Positions 1 to 9,049 of a DNA stretch of 64,000 bases are shown here, piece by piece. The DNA is taken from NCBI GenBank assembly GCA_016865855.1, contig VGNX01000002.1:62001-126000 (forward strand), written 5' to 3'. This DNA is from Chloroflexota bacterium (GTDB taxonomy: Bacteria; Chloroflexota; Dehalococcoidia; GIF9; UBA5629). Numbering within the stretch: position 1 is the first letter of the stretch; every line of letters begins with the position of its first letter. Under the pieces are notes generated by a model. The model did not search any database. It saw only the letters and a program-made list of their open reading frames with translations, and was not told the origin of the DNA. Made by a program: the position numbers and the translations under genes.

Positions 1-660
1 ACCGGACCCATCACTTGGGGGCTTTGTGCCACCGACAGGGAGCAACGAGGCATACTTTATGACGACCTTCTGGCTGAGACTCTAGCCAAATTCCTGCGGC
101 TGAAAGCCATGTGGCAGGAAAGGTTCCTGCGCCAGGTCTCGCCTGAAACGGTAATCTTTGTTGACGAGCCTTACCTGACTTCTCTGGGCACAGCCTTTGT
201 CTCCATTCCCAATGAGCAGGTGACGATTTTGCTCGAAGAGGTCTTCAGCGGCATAAAGGGACTTAAGGGAGTGCACTGCTGCGGCAGCACCGACTGGTCA
301 CTCCTTTTGAAAAGCTCCACTGACATCCTGAGCTTCGATGCCTATAATTACGCTGACTCACTGAGCTGTTATCCGGCTGAGGTGAATGCCTTTTTGGAAC
401 GGGGCGGCAGCATCGCCTGGGGCATTGTCCCCAACGACGAGGGAGCTTTGGCCGGAGAATCTGTAGCCAGCCTGTATGACCGACTCGGTGAAGCCATGGC
501 GCAATTCACCCGAGAGAGCATACCTTTTAAGCAGCTCGTGGCTCAAGGTTTACTGACTCCGTCCTGTACACTGGCATCCCTGTCTCCTGAAGCTGCCGTC
601 CGCGCCTTGGAATTGCTCGCTGAGCTTTCAGCTAAGGTGAGGAAGAAATACACAGTATAA
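1..660 (+). CDS. Core methionine synthase (MetE C-terminal/UROD-like fold), 5' partial
   Basis: The frame is open from base 1, so the gene starts outside the window; 219 codons are visible. It matches the C-terminal catalytic half of cobalamin-independent methionine synthase. The diagnostic element is a VHCCGSTDW motif, which carries part of the zinc site that activates the homocysteine thiol. An acidic FVDEPYL segment and a late SIAWGIVPN segment also fit this barrel fold. Dehalococcoidia are known to use such short 'core' MetE proteins, with methylcobalamin rather than methyl-tetrahydrofolate as methyl donor, so that donor is likely here but is not shown by the sequence. AhcY and MetK lie further along the same strand and complete a SAM cycle. 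A palindromic repeat begins directly after the stop codon. Confidence 0.82.
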   Translation, partial: TGPITWGLCATDREQRGILYDDLLAETLAKFLRLKAMWQERFLRQVSPETVIFVDEPYLTSLGTAFVSIPNEQVTILLEEVFSGIKGLKGVHCCGSTDWSLLLKSSTDILSFDAYNYADSLSCYPAEVNAFLERGGSIAWGIVPNDEGALAGESVASLYDRLGEAMAQFTRESIPFKQLVAQGLLTPSCTLASLSPEAAVRALELLAELSAKVRKKYTV

Positions 661-668
661 CCGATGAG

Positions 669-716
669 CCGCGACCCTTCAGGGTCGCGCAGGCGGGGTT
701 AAAACCCCGCCACTAC
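669..716. repeat. Dispersed palindromic repeat, family A copy 1
   Basis: Two hairpins lie in tandem. The first is GCGACCCT/AGGGTCGC at 671-688 with a 2-nt loop. The second is GGCGGGGTT/AACCCCGCC at 692-711. Related copies lie at 2555-2609 and 10054-10113. The position straight after the methionine synthase stop means it could act as a transcript 3' end, although there is no T-run. Confidence 0.8.
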
Positions 717-750
717 ACAACTAGGAAAACGAGATTCAGGTCAACTGGAT

Positions 751-884
751 GTCATTGCGAGCGAAACGAAGCAATCACATACCTGCGCACTCCCTACCGA
801 GATTGCATCGGCACTCCGTGACTCACATGACAAAGAGATAATCACCCTCTCCCTTGACAGGGGATGGCCGGGGTGAGGGTGAAA
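751..884. repeat. Dispersed GTCATTGCGAG-type repeat plus a second inverted repeat
   Basis: The 661-956 gap has no convincing gene. After the family A repeat it holds a GTCATTGCGAGCGAAACGAAGCAATC element at about 751-832, the same family as the block at 10147-10326. A separate inverted repeat at about 842-882 has arms CACCCTC and GAGGGTG. Confidence 0.6.
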
Positions 885-885
885 T

Positions 886-914
886 TTGAAATCTAAGGCT
901 AATTAAGCGATAAT
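886..914 (+). promoter_or_regulatory. Probable sigma-70 promoter for the H1-like/THEP1/archaemetzincin operon
   Basis: A TTGAAA -35 at 886-891 is followed by a 17-nt spacer and a GATAAT -10 at 909-914, each matching consensus at five of six positions. The predicted transcript start is near 921, leaving a leader of about 36 nt with an AGGTGA ribosome site before the ATG at 957. Confidence 0.6.
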
Positions 915-956
915 ACAATGCAAATTTAAAAAACTCGTTTTATTAGGTGACAAACG

Positions 957-1472
957 ATGAATAAAAGTAAAAGAATGGCTATTCTGAAGCATCGCAAACG
1001 CCGCAAGAAGCTGGAAGAGAGAAGAAAGGCCATGGCTCTGCTGGCCGGTGTTACAGGGGTGGCTGCTAAACCAGCAGCCCTGCCAGCGGTGGCAGTCGCT
1101 GAGGCGCCACCAGCCCCGAAAAAGCCCATCAGAAAGAAGAAGGTAGAGGTAGCCGCTGCGGCTAAAGCTGCAGCTCCCAAACCAAAGGCAAGGGCAGCTA
1201 AAGCGAAAGTAGAAGAAGCCCCGAAAAAGCCTAGCAGGAAGAAGGCGGAAGTCGCCGCGGCTAAAGCTGTAACCGCCAAACCAAAGGCAAAAGCGGCTAA
1301 AGTAAAAGCAGCAGAGGAAGCGCCGAAAAAGCCTAGCAGGAAGAAGGCGGAAGTAGTCGCCGTGGCTAAAGCAGTAGCTGCCAAACCAAAGGCAAAGGCG
1401 GCCAAAGCGAAGCCAGCAGAAGAGCCGAAAAAAACCAGCCGAAAGAAGAAGACCGAAGCCACAAAGACTTAA
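957..1472 (+). CDS. Lys/Ala/Pro-rich histone H1-like protein
   Basis: This is a 171-residue, extremely basic, low-complexity protein. The N-terminus (about 1-25) is a charged helix rich in K and R. A short hydrophobic/alanine stretch follows. From about residue 55 the protein is built of imperfect repeats of roughly 35 residues of the type KPKAKAAK...EEAPKKPSRKKAEV, repeated also at DNA level (for example near 1220 and 1322). Such tails resemble eukaryotic histone H1 C-termini and bacterial H1-like DNA-binding proteins, so nucleic-acid binding or compaction is the likely role. A ribosome- or RNA-binding role is also possible. The stop overlaps the next start by one base (TAATG), so it is translationally coupled to the NTPase gene. 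Function is inferred from composition only. Confidence 0.7.
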   Translation: MNKSKRMAILKHRKRRKKLEERRKAMALLAGVTGVAAKPAALPAVAVAEAPPAPKKPIRKKKVEVAAAAKAAAPKPKARAAKAKVEEAPKKPSRKKAEVAAAKAVTAKPKAKAAKVKAAEEAPKKPSRKKAEVVAVAKAVAAKPKAKAAKAKPAEEPKKTSRKKKTEATKT

Positions 1473-1984
1473 TGGCCAATGTCTACCTCTTAACCGGTAG
1501 CCCAGGGACAGGAAAAACCACCGTCATCAGACAGGCAATAGCCAGGTCTAAAGCCAAAGCTGGCGGTTTTTATACCGAGGAGATAAGAAGCGGTGGGACA
1601 AGGCAGGGCTTCAGGATTGTTACCTTAGACGGTCAGGACGCCATACTGTCGCATGTTGATAGTCACAGCCGCTATCGAGTAAGCAAATACGGCGTCGACA
1701 TCCAAAATCTGGATAACGTCGGTGTCGCTGCCATTAATCAGGCGATAGAGGGAAGCGATTTAATTGTCATTGACGAAATCGGCAAGATGGAGCTTTTCTC
1801 TCCCCGTTTTAGAGAAGCCGTACTGAAGGCGATAGACAGCGGCAAAAAAGTTCTGGGCACCATTATGCTCAGCCCTCACCCCTTCGCCGACGATATAAAA
1901 CGCCACCCCAAGGTAAAGATAGTCCAGCTCACCCGTGCTGACCACAACGAAGTACTGAGAGAAATACTAGACTGGCTGAAATAA
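1472..1984 (+). CDS. THEP1-family nucleoside-triphosphatase
   Basis: The 170-residue protein has the hallmarks of the THEP1 (COG1618) NTPase family. It has a Walker A loop GSPGTGKTT at residues 8-16, a GGFYTEEIR segment at about 31-39, a Walker B LIVIDEIGKMEL at about 92-103, and a late LGTIMLSPHP strand. Family members hydrolyse NTPs slowly, and their cellular role is unresolved. They are widespread in archaea and thermophiles and also occur in eukaryotes. The length is normal for the family. The start overlaps the stop of the H1-like gene, and the archaemetzincin gene follows after 7 nt, so the three genes form one operon. Confidence 0.88.
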   Translation: MANVYLLTGSPGTGKTTVIRQAIARSKAKAGGFYTEEIRSGGTRQGFRIVTLDGQDAILSHVDSHSRYRVSKYGVDIQNLDNVGVAAINQAIEGSDLIVIDEIGKMELFSPRFREAVLKAIDSGKKVLGTIMLSPHPFADDIKRHPKVKIVQLTRADHNEVLREILDWLK

Positions 1985-1991
1985 ACCGCAA

Positions 1992-2513
1992 GTGAAAATA
2001 ACCCTCAAGCCGATAGGCAGCATTGATAGCAACACGCTGGAAGAGCTTAAAGAAAGGCTAAAACAAACCTTTGGCTGCCCTGTAGAGATAAACCTGGAAG
2101 TTGGTAACCTTGAACGGGCTTATGACCCGAAGCGGAGACAATACCTGGCTTCAGAGCTGCTCGCCAAGCTGAAGAAATCGGGCGTGGCCAAGGATGAAAA
2201 AACTCTGGGTATAGTTGATGTTGACCTCTACGCCCCGGGGCTAAACTTCGTCTTCGGTCAGGCGGACATAACCTCCGGCGTAGCTCTTATATCTCTATGC
2301 CGTCTGAGACAGGAATTTTACGGGTTGCCTTCGGATAATGCCTTGTTTCTAGACAGAACCGCTAAAGAGGCAGTTCATGAAATGGGACACACCTTCGGTT
2401 TAGGACACTGCAAAAACGCCAAGTGCGTAATGCACTTTTCCAACAGTCTGGCTGATACCGACTGGAAACAAATAGCATTCTGTAGTCAATGTCGTCCAAA
2501 GCTGATAAAATAA
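1992..2513 (+). CDS. Archaemetzincin-family zinc metallopeptidase
   Basis: The 173-residue protein carries the archaemetzincin signature near its C-terminus. An extended zinc site HEMGHTFGLGHC is followed by CVMHFSNS (the Met-turn) and a CSQC pair. These provide the catalytic zinc ligands and a second structural zinc site of four cysteines. Family members are small soluble proteases found mainly in archaea and scattered bacteria. The start is GTG at 1992, just downstream of the NTPase stop. No signal peptide is visible, so a cytoplasmic role is expected. The substrate is unknown. Confidence 0.9.
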   Translation: MKITLKPIGSIDSNTLEELKERLKQTFGCPVEINLEVGNLERAYDPKRRQYLASELLAKLKKSGVAKDEKTLGIVDVDLYAPGLNFVFGQADITSGVALISLCRLRQEFYGLPSDNALFLDRTAKEAVHEMGHTFGLGHCKNAKCVMHFSNSLADTDWKQIAFCSQCRPKLIK

Positions 2514-2554
2514 GGCTTGTTTGAATCTCACCCCCTTGGGAGACTGTCCGAAAA

Positions 2555-2609
2555 TGTAGTCCCGACCCTTTAGGGTCGGGCTCCCGAGGCTAAAGCCTCG
2601 GGGCTACAT
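2555..2609. repeat. Dispersed palindromic repeat, family A copy 2, within a repeat-rich gap
   Basis: Hairpin one is CCCGACCCTTTAGGGTCGGG at 2561-2580. Hairpin two has arms CCCGAGGC and GCCTCGGG at 2583-2602. The outer TGTAG and CTACA ends are also inverted. The rest of the 2514-2805 gap holds a strong AGAGAGGGG/CCCCTCTCT hairpin at 2708-2731 and a related CTCCCTCTC/GGAGAGGG element at about 2671-2696. No gene is seen in it. Confidence 0.78.
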
Positions 2610-2805
2610 GTTTAATGTGCATCACCAATGAGCTATAATTTTTCCCACAAAGTGGAAGAGGCAGATTGGTCTCCCTCTCTTTAAGAAGGAGAGGGGGAAG
2701 ATGGTGTAGAGAGGGGGCTTCGCCCCTCTCTAAATTGCACTCCCCTTTCTTTATTAAGGGAAGGAAATAAGGAGCTGAGAAAGTAATGAATGGAGGTATA
2801 GACGT

Positions 2806-3981
2806 ATGAGAAAAGTAGCTGTAGTCGGTGTGGGGATGACGAAATTCAGCGGCAAGCAGGACAAGACAACCATAGAGCTATTTGCTGAAGCCGCCATAGA
2901 TGCCATAAATGAGTCTAATTTAAAACCGAAGGATATGCAGGCTCTATTTATGGGCAATGCCTTGGGCGACTTCGCCGAAGGGCAGGCACAGCCCCAAGCT
3001 TTCGCCGCCGATTATATCGGTGCTTCTCATATCCCGGCCAATCGATATGAGAACGCCTGCGCCTCATCCAGCGCCGCCTTCCGAGATGCCTTTATGTGGG
3101 TGGCTTCAGGATTCTATGACATTGTCCTAGCTGGTGGCTCTGAAACCGCCGCCAAGATGGGGACGCCTTTAGCCACTCGGACCTTTGCCATGGCCAGTGA
3201 CAGCCGCTATGAATACCCCTGCGGAATCACCTTTCCCGGCGTTTTCGCCCTGCTAACTCACCTCTACGCCAAGCAATATGGTGTGCCTTTAGAAAAGCTT
3301 AAGCAGCAAATGGCTCAAGTCACCGTTAACTCCCATTATTACGGCGCTCGCAACCCTAAAGCTCAATTCCAAAAAGAGATAACTGCGGATGATGTACTGA
3401 AAAGCTTTATGGTATGCCAACCTCTCCAGCTCTATGACTGCTGCCCGTTCTCCGACGGAGGTTCAGCCATTGTTCTAGCCTCAGAAGAAAAGGCTAAAAA
3501 GCTGACCAATAAGCCTGCTTATGTCGTCGGCGTCGGTCAGGCTTCAGCCGGCAACCTGCTCAGCCAGAAAGAATACCTGCCAAGACTTAGGTCCCGGGAA
3601 CTGGCGGCCAAGCAATCCTATGATATGGCTGGACTTAGCCCCAAGGACATAGATGTAGTTGAGCTTCACGATTGCTTCAGCATAGCTACAATTATTGCCC
3701 TGGAAAGCCTCGGCTTCTTTGAATTCGGCAAAGCAGGTGAGGCTGTGGAGAAAGGTGAGACGAAGATAGGGGGCAAAATGCCGGTAAATCCTTCCGGCGG
3801 ACTGAAAGCCAAGGGGCACCCCATAGGCGCTACTGGAACCGCTCAAGTATACGAAATAGTTAAGCAGCTAAGAGGCGAATGTGGTGAGCGACAGGTCGAA
3901 GGAGCCAAGATAGGCATGACTGATACACTCGGTGGAGATGGCGGCACACTTTGCAACGTGATTCTGAAGAAGGGCTGGTAA
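2806..3981 (+). CDS. Thiolase-family protein (SCP2/archaeal type)
   Basis: The 391-residue thiolase-fold protein begins MRKVAVVGVGMTKF. The nucleophilic cysteine lies in NACASS (Cys85). HDCF (His288) and GHPIGATG (His338) supply the other active-site histidines. The C-terminal cysteine loop of classical biosynthetic thiolases is replaced by LGGDGG, as in the SCP2-thiolase/archaeal acetyl-CoA acetyltransferase branch. The following gene encodes a DUF35 Zn-ribbon/OB-fold protein. In archaea this pair forms a complex that channels acetoacetyl-CoA. No HMG-CoA synthase is present here, so a mevalonate role cannot be claimed; fatty or aromatic acyl-CoA cleavage is an alternative. Confidence 0.88.
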   Translation: MRKVAVVGVGMTKFSGKQDKTTIELFAEAAIDAINESNLKPKDMQALFMGNALGDFAEGQAQPQAFAADYIGASHIPANRYENACASSSAAFRDAFMWVASGFYDIVLAGGSETAAKMGTPLATRTFAMASDSRYEYPCGITFPGVFALLTHLYAKQYGVPLEKLKQQMAQVTVNSHYYGARNPKAQFQKEITADDVLKSFMVCQPLQLYDCCPFSDGGSAIVLASEEKAKKLTNKPAYVVGVGQASAGNLLSQKEYLPRLRSRELAAKQSYDMAGLSPKDIDVVELHDCFSIATIIALESLGFFEFGKAGEAVEKGETKIGGKMPVNPSGGLKAKGHPIGATGTAQVYEIVKQLRGECGERQVEGAKIGMTDTLGGDGGTLCNVILKKGW

Positions 3982-4015
3982 TACAGCTGCGGTCTAATTC
4001 TCAAGGAGGCTAAAA

Positions 4016-4426
4016 GTGGAAAATAAGCTTAGTTTTAAACAATATAATGAGGCGCTTAAGCAAAACAAGCTGCTGGGGTTGAAATGCAAACAGTGTGGCA
4101 CAATCACTGTGCCGCCGAAAATAGTCTGCGGAAATTGTGCCAGCACGGATCTGGATATTGTCGAATTGAGCGGCAAGGGCAAAATCCAGACTTTCACCAC
4201 CGTTTTCGTAGCACCGGAAGGGCGTGAAGGTGAATGCCCGTATGTTATAGTGATGGTCGAACTCAACGAAGGGCCGTGGATAATGGGCAACTTAACCGGG
4301 GTTGACCCAAACAAGATAACCATGGAGGTAATGGGCAAAAGCGTGAAGATGGGGCACGCCGTGTTCCCCGGGGACAAGTATTCTTCTGGAGATGGAGCCA
4401 GGCCGCTCTTCAGCCTAGAAGCGTGA
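4016..4426 (+). CDS. DUF35 Zn-ribbon/OB-fold acyl-CoA-binding protein
   Basis: The 136-residue protein has an N-terminal helix, then a zinc ribbon with CKQC and CGNC pairs (about residues 24-42), then an OB-fold with the typical GKGKIQTFTTV and EGPWIMGNL strands. DUF35 proteins act as non-catalytic partners of thiolases and hold the acyl-CoA between active sites. The start is GTG at 4016, set by a strong AAGGAGGC ribosome site at 4002-4009. The gene lies 34 nt after the thiolase stop and is almost certainly cotranscribed with it. Confidence 0.9.
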   Translation: MENKLSFKQYNEALKQNKLLGLKCKQCGTITVPPKIVCGNCASTDLDIVELSGKGKIQTFTTVFVAPEGREGECPYVIVMVELNEGPWIMGNLTGVDPNKITMEVMGKSVKMGHAVFPGDKYSSGDGARPLFSLEA

Positions 4427-4469
4427 AGTATCTATCTTGGCATAATGGCAGACCGCCAATTGTCCCAAC

Positions 4470-4722
4470 TATGTAGTGCGACCCTTATGGTCATTGACCA
4501 TTTAACTTAACAACATGTATTGAGTGCATAAACGAAACTATGAGACCCTTCGCCTTCGCTCAGGGTGACACTGCTATAACTGTCATTCTGAGGGAGCCCT
4601 TCGCCCTGTCATCCTGAGGAGCGAAGCGACGAAGGATCTAGCTCAGGATAAACTCCGCGACCGAAGAATCTCACTCTGGGTAAACTCCGTGAAGGGTCTA
4701 GATTCCTCGCTTAGAATGACAA
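4470..4722. repeat. Cluster of degenerate dispersed repeats (families A and B)
   Basis: This gap has no gene. It holds a decayed family A piece (TGTAGTGCGACCCTTATGGTC, from about 4471). From about 4545 on, several family B elements run back to back. These are recognisable by TGTCATTCTGAGGGAGC or TGTCATCCTGAGGAGCGAAGC at one end and CGCTTAGAATGACA at the other. The block ends directly at the first possible start codon of the next gene, which makes that gene's start uncertain. Confidence 0.72.
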
Positions 4723-4785
4723 TTGGCATTGCTAAATGGCCTTAAAAGGCTTGAAGCTCGCCACCAAAAGTTTTACACTGAAGCC

Positions 4786-6339
4786 GTGCCAGCAACACCA
4801 TCTTTAGTCAAAGCACTACTCAAACCTGAAACCTATCCGCATAGCCCCAAAAAGGTGGAGCTGGTGCAGACCCAGATGTCCTTCCTCTTTCTCACCGGCG
4901 ATTACGTTTACAAGGTCAAGAAGCCTGTAGACTTAGGCTTCCTGAACTATACGACTCTGGAAAAGCGCCGCTTTTTCTGCCATCAGGAAATAGAACTCAA
5001 TAGACGCCTTTGCCCCGACATCTATTTAGAAGTCGTGCCCATAGTCAGTAGCCAAGGGCAAATTCGTCTTGGCAACGAAGGGGAGACAATCGAATATGCC
5101 GTGAAAATGAAGCAGCTCCCCAGAGAGCGGATGATGGACAGCCTTCTGCGCTTGAATCTCCTAACTGAGGAAATGGTGGTAAGAGTAGCCGAAAAGCTGG
5201 CAGGATTCCACGATAAAGCCAGGACAAGCCCCGAAATCAGCATCTACGGGAAACTGGACGCTATCACGATAAACACCGAAGAGAATTTCAACCAGACCAA
5301 GAAGTATATAGATATTTCCATACCTTCCCCGAAATACCACCGTATAAAGGCTTACACCGACAATTTCGTCACAACAAATAAACCCCTGTTCAGCAAGCGA
5401 GTAAAGGACGGCAGGATAAGGGATTGCCATGGTGATCTTCACGCTGCCCATGTCTGCCTTAGCAATGGAATCTATATCTACGACTGCATCGAGTTCAACG
5501 ATAGGTTCAGATATGGTGATGTGGCTTCCGAAGTCGCCTTCCTGGCTATGGACCTCGACCGTTTCCAACGAGCTGACCTCTCTCAGGCGTTCATCAATGC
5601 CTATGTCCGACTGAGCCAGGATAAAGAGCTGCTCCAACTGTTAAACTTCTACAAGTGCTACCGAGCTTACGTTCGAGGCAAGGTAGAAAGCTTTAAACTG
5701 GACGACCCCTACATTTCAGAGAAAGAAGCCGCCTTAGCTATGGCACAGGGCTACTTTGACTTAGCCTACCGCTACACCAAAGAGAAACCCCTGCTTCTCA
5801 TCACGGCTGGTCTGGTGGGCACCGGCAAGACCACTGTGGCTGAAGCTCTGAGTCGGAGCCTCGGGCTTATCATCATCTCCTCAGATGTCACCAGAAAGAA
5901 GCTGGCTGGCATCTCACCGACCGAGCATCGCTTCGAACAATTCCGAGGTGGCATATACTCCGAAGACTTCACCAGAAAAACCTACGATGAGATGTTTGCC
6001 CAAGCCAGAGAGCTTCTATCCCAAGGACAATCGGTGATACTAGACGCCTCCTTCAAGAAAAGACCGGACAGGTTGCAAGCCAAGAGCCTGGCTGAGGAGA
6101 CAAAAGCCGATTTCGCCGTCGTCGAGTGCCTTCTAAACGAAGAGACCGTCAGGAGCCACCTTAAGCAAAGGCTTAAAGAAGGCTCTGTCTCCGATGGTCG
6201 CTGGGAAATCTTTGAGCAACAGAGGCAGGACTTCGATAAAATCACCGAATTCCCATCTAAAAACCACATAATACTTGACACATCCCAGCCAATGAGTAAC
6301 ATTATTAGAATAGTATCGGAGAGATTATTTAGTGTTTAG
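4786..6339 (+). CDS. Bifunctional aminoglycoside phosphotransferase-like/P-loop kinase protein
   Basis: This is a two-domain protein of the COG2187/COG0645 type. The N-terminal part (about 1-320) is kinase-like, with FLTGDYVYKVKKPVDLGFL near the start and the catalytic-loop-like RDCHGDLHAAHV followed by IYDCIEFNDRFR. The C-terminal part is a P-loop kinase with Walker A GLVGTGKTTVAEAL and a downstream SSDVTRKKLAG segment. The substrate is unknown for the family; antibiotic inactivation should not be assumed. The start is uncertain. The frame is open to a TTG at 4723, but family members begin close to the PSLVKALLKPETYPH segment, so GTG 4786 was chosen, without a clear ribosome site. Confidence 0.8.
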   Translation: MPATPSLVKALLKPETYPHSPKKVELVQTQMSFLFLTGDYVYKVKKPVDLGFLNYTTLEKRRFFCHQEIELNRRLCPDIYLEVVPIVSSQGQIRLGNEGETIEYAVKMKQLPRERMMDSLLRLNLLTEEMVVRVAEKLAGFHDKARTSPEISIYGKLDAITINTEENFNQTKKYIDISIPSPKYHRIKAYTDNFVTTNKPLFSKRVKDGRIRDCHGDLHAAHVCLSNGIYIYDCIEFNDRFRYGDVASEVAFLAMDLDRFQRADLSQAFINAYVRLSQDKELLQLLNFYKCYRAYVRGKVESFKLDDPYISEKEAALAMAQGYFDLAYRYTKEKPLLLITAGLVGTGKTTVAEALSRSLGLIIISSDVTRKKLAGISPTEHRFEQFRGGIYSEDFTRKTYDEMFAQARELLSQGQSVILDASFKKRPDRLQAKSLAEETKADFAVVECLLNEETVRSHLKQRLKEGSVSDGRWEIFEQQRQDFDKITEFPSKNHIILDTSQPMSNIIRIVSERLFSV

Positions 6340-6370
6340 GGACTCTATCTATCATTCCATGTTCGTCACC

Positions 6371-7754
<1,384 letters not shown>

Positions 7755-7772
7755 CCTGGAAAGGGGCTTAAT

Positions 7773-9029
7773 ATGAAATACATTGGTTTAGACAATAAAG
7801 AGGGGATTGTAAACCGTTTTGCCCAGTACGTATCTTCGGGCAAGGCTGAGACGTTCAAAATGTTTGGCCTGGACTTCGTCTTCGGGCATAGAGAAGGGGC
7901 TTACGTCCGGGATGCGACGAGCGGCAAAAAATTGATTAACTGCCACTGCAACGGAGGGGTGTTCAACCTGGGACATCGCAATCCCAAAATCATCGCCGCC
8001 TTGACCAAGAGCCTTAAAGAACTGGACATCGGGAACCACCATTTCATCAGCGAGCAGAGGGCGATACTGGCGGAAAAACTGGCGGAGTTAACCCCCGGCG
8101 ACCTCACCTATACTGTTTTTGGTGTTAGCGGAGGGGAAGCTATAGACCTGGCCATCAAACTGGCTAGAGGTTACACTGGAAAGCTAAAGGTAATCTCGGC
8201 TGTTGGTGGCTACCATGGCCATACCGGCCTGGCACTGGCAGCCGGTGATGAACAATATCGCAAGCCATTTGGCCCACAACCACCGGGATTTGTACAGGTG
8301 CCTTTTGGCGACATCGCAGCCCTGAGGCAAGTTATAGACAACAACACAGCAGCAGTGATATATGAAACCATACCCGCCACATCTGGAATGCCCATACCAC
8401 CAGCAGACTTCTTCCCGCAGGTGAGAAAGCTCTGCAGCGAACACGGCGCCTTATTAATTATTGACGAGGTCCAGACCGGGCTGGGACGCACCGGCAAGCT
8501 CTGGGGAATCGAATATTACGATGTAGTGCCAGATATCATGGTCATCGGCAAGGGGTTATCAGGGGGAATATACCCTATGAGTGCCACGTGTTTCAAGAAA
8601 GAGCTTGAGTCCTTCTTTCACGAAAATCCTTTCATCCACGTGTCCACCTTCGGAGGTGCCGAAGTAGGTTGCCCCGTTGCCCTAGCGGTGCTGGAAGAAT
8701 CATCACGGACTGAATTCCTCGAGCATGTGCGGGAATTAGCTAAGGTCTTTGCTGAGGGCTTCGAAGAGCTAAAGAGAAAGCATCCGACTATCCTGGTTGG
8801 CCTGAGGCAGCTCGGACTGATGATGGGCATTGAGATGGTAAATGACCAATGCGGGCCAATAATGACCAAGACCTGCTATGACCACGGGATTCTTTCCATC
8901 TATGCTAATAATGATAGGCGAGTTAGCCAGTTACTGCCGCCGTTGATTATAGATAAGAAGCTGGCTTACGAGATAGTGGAGCGTCTAGACGGCGTCCTAA
9001 AGGATATCAAGGAATTCTTGAGGCTTTAA
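7773..9029 (+). CDS. Class III aminotransferase (PLP-dependent)
   Basis: The 418-residue protein belongs to the acetylornithine/4-aminobutyrate aminotransferase family. The PLP lysine is Lys260 in VIGKGLSGG. Upstream are the SGGEAIDLAIKLAR cofactor-binding segment, GYHGHT, and the IIDEVQTGLGRTG acid loop. The exact substrate cannot be fixed by eye. Candidates are acetylornithine, 4-aminobutyrate or another omega-amino acid. The gene follows ahcY by 18 nt with a GGAAAGGGG ribosome site and is probably cotranscribed. Confidence 0.88.
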   Translation: MKYIGLDNKEGIVNRFAQYVSSGKAETFKMFGLDFVFGHREGAYVRDATSGKKLINCHCNGGVFNLGHRNPKIIAALTKSLKELDIGNHHFISEQRAILAEKLAELTPGDLTYTVFGVSGGEAIDLAIKLARGYTGKLKVISAVGGYHGHTGLALAAGDEQYRKPFGPQPPGFVQVPFGDIAALRQVIDNNTAAVIYETIPATSGMPIPPADFFPQVRKLCSEHGALLIIDEVQTGLGRTGKLWGIEYYDVVPDIMVIGKGLSGGIYPMSATCFKKELESFFHENPFIHVSTFGGAEVGCPVALAVLEESSRTEFLEHVRELAKVFAEGFEELKRKHPTILVGLRQLGLMMGIEMVNDQCGPIMTKTCYDHGILSIYANNDRRVSQLLPPLIIDKKLAYEIVERLDGVLKDIKEFLRL

Positions 9030-9049
9030 ATCTTTTGGGCAGGAGAAAA

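Noticed and set aside
926..1462. A 178-codon open frame on the minus strand opposite the H1-like gene
   Set aside because: It is the complement of Lys/Ala-rich codons, giving a low-complexity Ala/Phe/Leu product. The plus strand has a promoter, ribosome site and coupled downstream gene.
4545..4722. A CRISPR array
   Set aside because: The repeats are degenerate, unevenly spaced, lie in both orientations and have no spacers of constant length. No cas genes are in the window.
4786..6339. An antibiotic resistance gene (aminoglycoside phosphotransferase)
   Set aside because: The fold is kinase-like, but the fused two-domain family is widespread and has no shown link to aminoglycosides.
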